Assembly: GCA_018056145.1 (NCBI GenBank)
Contig: JAGPGE010000274.1
Location: forward strand, 1 to 7,552
Origin: Armatimonadota bacterium
GTDB taxonomy: Bacteria > Armatimonadota > Zipacnadia > Zipacnadales > JABUFB01
Direction of reading: 5' to 3'
DNA length: 7,552 nucleotides
Shown: positions 5,970-7,552 of the stretch, in pieces
Numbering within the stretch: the stretch's first letter is position 1
Layout: every line of letters starts with the position of its first letter
The notes under the pieces: generated by a model
What the model was told of the DNA's origin: nothing
Database searches by the model: none
Seen by the model: only the letters and a program-made list of their open reading frames with translations
Program-made: the position numbers and the translations under genes

Positions 5970-6524
5970 CTACCCCGCCCATTCTTGTTCGACGATGGAG
6001 CGCCCGGCGGCTTCAATTGCCGGGATCTTGTAGGCTCTGCTGCGCCGCGTCACGGTGATCAGGTCCGCCACCCGCATCCCGGTGTGGGCCGCGATGCGGT
6101 TCATTACTTCCAGACACCAGCTTGTCCCGCCGCCGGATCCGCCCGCCGCCGCGATGCCTACGAAATCCTTGCCTTGGAGCGGATTCTCGCTGGCGCCCAC
6201 CTTGCAGCGGCGCAGGCGGTCCAGGAATACCTTGGCGCGTTCGGCGAGATCGCCGAAGTAGACGGGGTTGGCCAGCACCCAGACATCCGCGGCGAAGATG
6301 GCTTCGCGCAGATGCTGGAACTCGTCATCAATGACGCAGCGGGCTTCCGACCTGCACAGGCCCCACCCGCGGTCGCACTGGCGGCACGCTTCGATCGCAT
6401 GGTCGCACAGGTGCACCAGTTCTACTTCGGCGCCCGCATCGGCGGCGCCCTTAGCGAAAGCTTCGGCACACGCCGCAGTGAGACCATCCTTGTTGGGGCT
6501 CGCATTCCACACGAGAACCTTCAT
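5970..6524 (-). CDS. Flavodoxin-fold NAD(P)H-dependent FMN reductase-like protein
   Basis: The 184-aa cytoplasmic product has the flavodoxin-like fold of the FMN reductase/iron-sulfur flavoprotein group, which carries FMN and passes electrons from NAD(P)H or a partner. It begins MKVLVWNASPNKDGLT, with the FMN-phosphate loop at about 7-16. PVYFGDLAERAKVFLDR (87-103) is the typical second signature, and GIAAAGGSGGG (123-133) lies near the flavin-binding region. Four cysteines (C47, C50, C57, C63) are spaced CX2CX6CX5C, followed by VIDD. This resembles the cysteine cluster of the family, but the spacing differs from the tight CX2CX2CX5C iron-sulfur site, so cluster binding is uncertain. The ATG at 6524 has GGAGG 8 nt upstream; another ATG at 6530 would leave only 2 nt. 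It probably leads an operon with the lyase, 43 bp downstream; the link to polysaccharide use is unclear. Confidence 0.85.
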   Translation of the reverse strand: MKVLVWNASPNKDGLTAACAEAFAKGAADAGAEVELVHLCDHAIEACRQCDRGWGLCRSEARCVIDDEFQHLREAIFAADVWVLANPVYFGDLAERAKVFLDRLRRCKVGASENPLQGKDFVGIAAAGGSGGGTSWCLEVMNRIAAHTGMRVADLITVTRRSRAYKIPAIEAAGRSIVEQEWAG

Positions 6525-6532
6525 CTCCATCG

Positions 6533-6537
6533 CCTCC
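6533..6537 (-). promoter_or_regulatory. Ribosome binding site deciding the flavoprotein start
   Basis: On the minus strand it reads GGAGG. It is 8 nt from ATG 6524 and 2 nt from ATG 6530, so 6524 (MKVLVWN) is favoured. Confidence 0.7.
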
Positions 6538-6717
6538 GTACTGTGCCGGTTATGTGCGCACTGTGCATGAATCTTTCCTCTGAGCGCCGCGGAAACCTGC
6601 AGTCGTGCAACGGTCAAAGGCGCGCGCGGTGACTGCTGCTGGCCATCGAACGCCAATGCGGGCAGGCCCGACCTTTGTGCCCCTACAACGGGCACCACAG
6701 ATAGCGGCTGCGGCACC

Positions 6718-6746
6718 TTGACAGGACCGGTCTGATGCTGTAAGAA
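6718..6746 (+). promoter_or_regulatory. Sigma-70-like promoter for the aminotransferase
   Basis: A perfect TTGACA (6718-6723) is followed by a 17-bp spacer and TAAGAA (6741-6746), a weak -10 matching three of six consensus bases. Transcription would start at about 6753, giving a leader of about 38 nt to the ATG at 6791 or 14 nt to the ATG at 6767. It lies in the spacer between two divergent genes. Confidence 0.5.
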
Positions 6747-6757
6747 ATGAACAGAGA

Positions 6758-6773
6758 TGATCATAAATGATCA
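6758..6773. promoter_or_regulatory. Perfect palindrome TGATCAT-AA-ATGATCA, likely operator
   Basis: Two 7-bp arms are exact reverse complements around a 2-bp AA centre. The site begins 11 bp after the -10 of the promoter at 6718-6746, so it would cover about +6 to +21, a common place for a repressor to block transcription. On the minus strand the site also contains TATGAT (6760-6765), a possible -10 toward the flavoprotein gene, but no good -35 accompanies it. No regulator gene is visible in the window. Confidence 0.5.
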
Positions 6774-6790
6774 GAGAGCTTGCTAATCAG

Positions 6791-7552
6791 ATGAACCTTC
6801 GATTCAGTCAGACTTCATGCTCCCTCAGCGACCTTGTGGGTGAAGAGTACACTCAGGCTTTGTGCCGGGCACGCGCGGCGTTGTCCGGACAGAGCCATTC
6901 AGAGCTGCTTGACGCGGCGCACAGGCCGGTGGACTTCTACCCCCAGTCCTGGCACCAGCGCCTGCTCGCGCGTCTGCCGGAGGTGGGGCAGCAGGTCTGT
7001 GATGGGCTGGACACCAGCGCTGCCGGCGCAGCTAGTCAGGCCTTCGCGGCAGCTACCAATACGGACGCCGCGCCGCTCACCGGCTACGGATTCTTCAGGG
7101 TCGGCGAGGACGGCCGCCTGTATCTGCTGACCAAGAGCGAGCACTACCACGCGCCGCTGGGCCACTGCTTCCCGGGGTACGAACTGCTGGAGATCGCGCG
7201 TCGCCTGGGGATCCCCAACGCGACCCACAACAATACCCGGGGGCACATCACGCGGTTGCTCGAAGAGGAACTTGTGTGTGCGGCTCACGGGCTGGATCGG
7301 CACGACGCTGCGGGAATGCACGCCGTGCTCGCGGACCAGTCGCTGAACAGCCTGAACCGGGTCCTGAACCTGGAGACCGGGAGCCTTGCGGTGGAGGCCG
7401 GGGTAAAGATGATGCTGGCGCGGTTCTACCGGGTGCAGGACGACTCCCCCGAGCCAGCGTACAGCGGCCGCGTTCCTGTGTTCCTCGTCATGGGGAACGA
7501 CGATGGAGGCCTGCTCGCCAATTACCACGGGACCACGGTGCTAACCCAGATC
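6791..7552 (+). CDS. Class III PLP-dependent aminotransferase, N-terminal part
   Basis: The frame is open for 254 codons and leaves the window without a stop, so this is the N-terminal half or so of the protein. The region LGHCFPGYELLEIARRLGIP (123-142) and HITRLLEEEL (152-161) precede LETGSLAVEAGVKMMLARFY (194-213). That last segment matches the S/TG(S/T)EAVExAxKxAR signature of class III aminotransferases, whose backbone binds the PLP phosphate. YHGTTVLTQ (245-253) matches the following FHGRT-type segment. The PLP lysine lies beyond the edge. The N-terminal 100 residues are unlike the short N-termini of ornithine or GABA aminotransferases, and I cannot name the substrate. The start is uncertain: ATG 6791 and in-frame ATG 6767 (adding MIRELANQ) both have only weak GAG-type sites, and a TAA at 6764 sets the upstream limit. 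Start 6767 would place the start codon inside the palindrome. Confidence 0.82.
   Translation, partial: MNLRFSQTSCSLSDLVGEEYTQALCRARAALSGQSHSELLDAAHRPVDFYPQSWHQRLLARLPEVGQQVCDGLDTSAAGAASQAFAAATNTDAAPLTGYGFFRVGEDGRLYLLTKSEHYHAPLGHCFPGYELLEIARRLGIPNATHNNTRGHITRLLEEELVCAAHGLDRHDAAGMHAVLADQSLNSLNRVLNLETGSLAVEAGVKMMLARFYRVQDDSPEPAYSGRVPVFLVMGNDDGGLLANYHGTTVLTQI

Noticed and set aside
5927..6016. N-terminal extension of the lyase to an ATG at 6016
   Set aside because: It would overlap the flavoprotein gene and put 30 residues before a good signal peptide; the AGGAGGT site marks 5926.
3917..6058. A 713-codon + strand frame opposite the lyase
   Set aside because: It mirrors the codon bias of the minus-strand lyase, which has a signal peptide, consensus ribosome binding site and family motifs.
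6525..6717. Search for a promoter of the flavoprotein-lyase unit
   Set aside because: On the minus strand TTGACC and several weak A/T-rich hexamers occur but none are paired at 16-18 bp; only the TATGAT within the palindrome at 6760-6765 is a fair -10, without a good -35.

Overview
This is a GC-rich bacterial window of the kind seen in uncultured polysaccharide-degrading lineages such as Armatimonadota, Planctomycetota or Hydrogenedentota. That placement is a guess from gene content and style; no ribosomal or marker gene is present to confirm it. It holds five recognisable protein genes, one doubtful small gene, and an unusual structured repeat array.

Layout. Positions 1-542 are a nested, non-coding-looking repeat array: about three and a half supra-units of 154-187 bp. 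Each is built from a short 22/24-bp monomer, long imperfect inverted arms and a 41-nt hairpin that recurs almost unchanged three times. On the + strand follow a mannonate dehydratase-like sugar-acid enzyme (624-1622) and, 24 bp on, a nucleoside hydrolase-family protein (1647-2630), probably one operon. Its 3' end meets a possible small minus-strand gene (2616-2906) that has a very good ribosome binding site but no recognised family. Positions 2907-3217 hold no convincing gene.

On the minus strand a second unit contains a flavodoxin/NADPH-dependent FMN reductase-like protein (5970-6524) and, 43 bp downstream, an exported heparinase II/III-type polysaccharide lyase (3218-5926) with an N-terminal beta-sandwich-like region and a seven-proline linker. 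Divergent from this unit, a class III aminotransferase starts at about 6791 (or 6767) and runs off the right edge. It is preceded by a TTGACA promoter-like element and a perfect 7-2-7 palindrome that looks like an operator.

How the parts fit. The lyase would cleave uronate-containing polysaccharide outside the cytoplasm, and mannonate dehydratase converts D-mannonate (from glucuronate) to 2-keto-3-deoxygluconate. A uronic-acid theme is therefore plausible, but the genes are on opposite strands and no transporter, isomerase or KDG kinase is in view, so a single pathway is inference. The enzymes belong to known families. The least explained element is the repeat array at the left edge, followed by the palindrome at 6758-6773.
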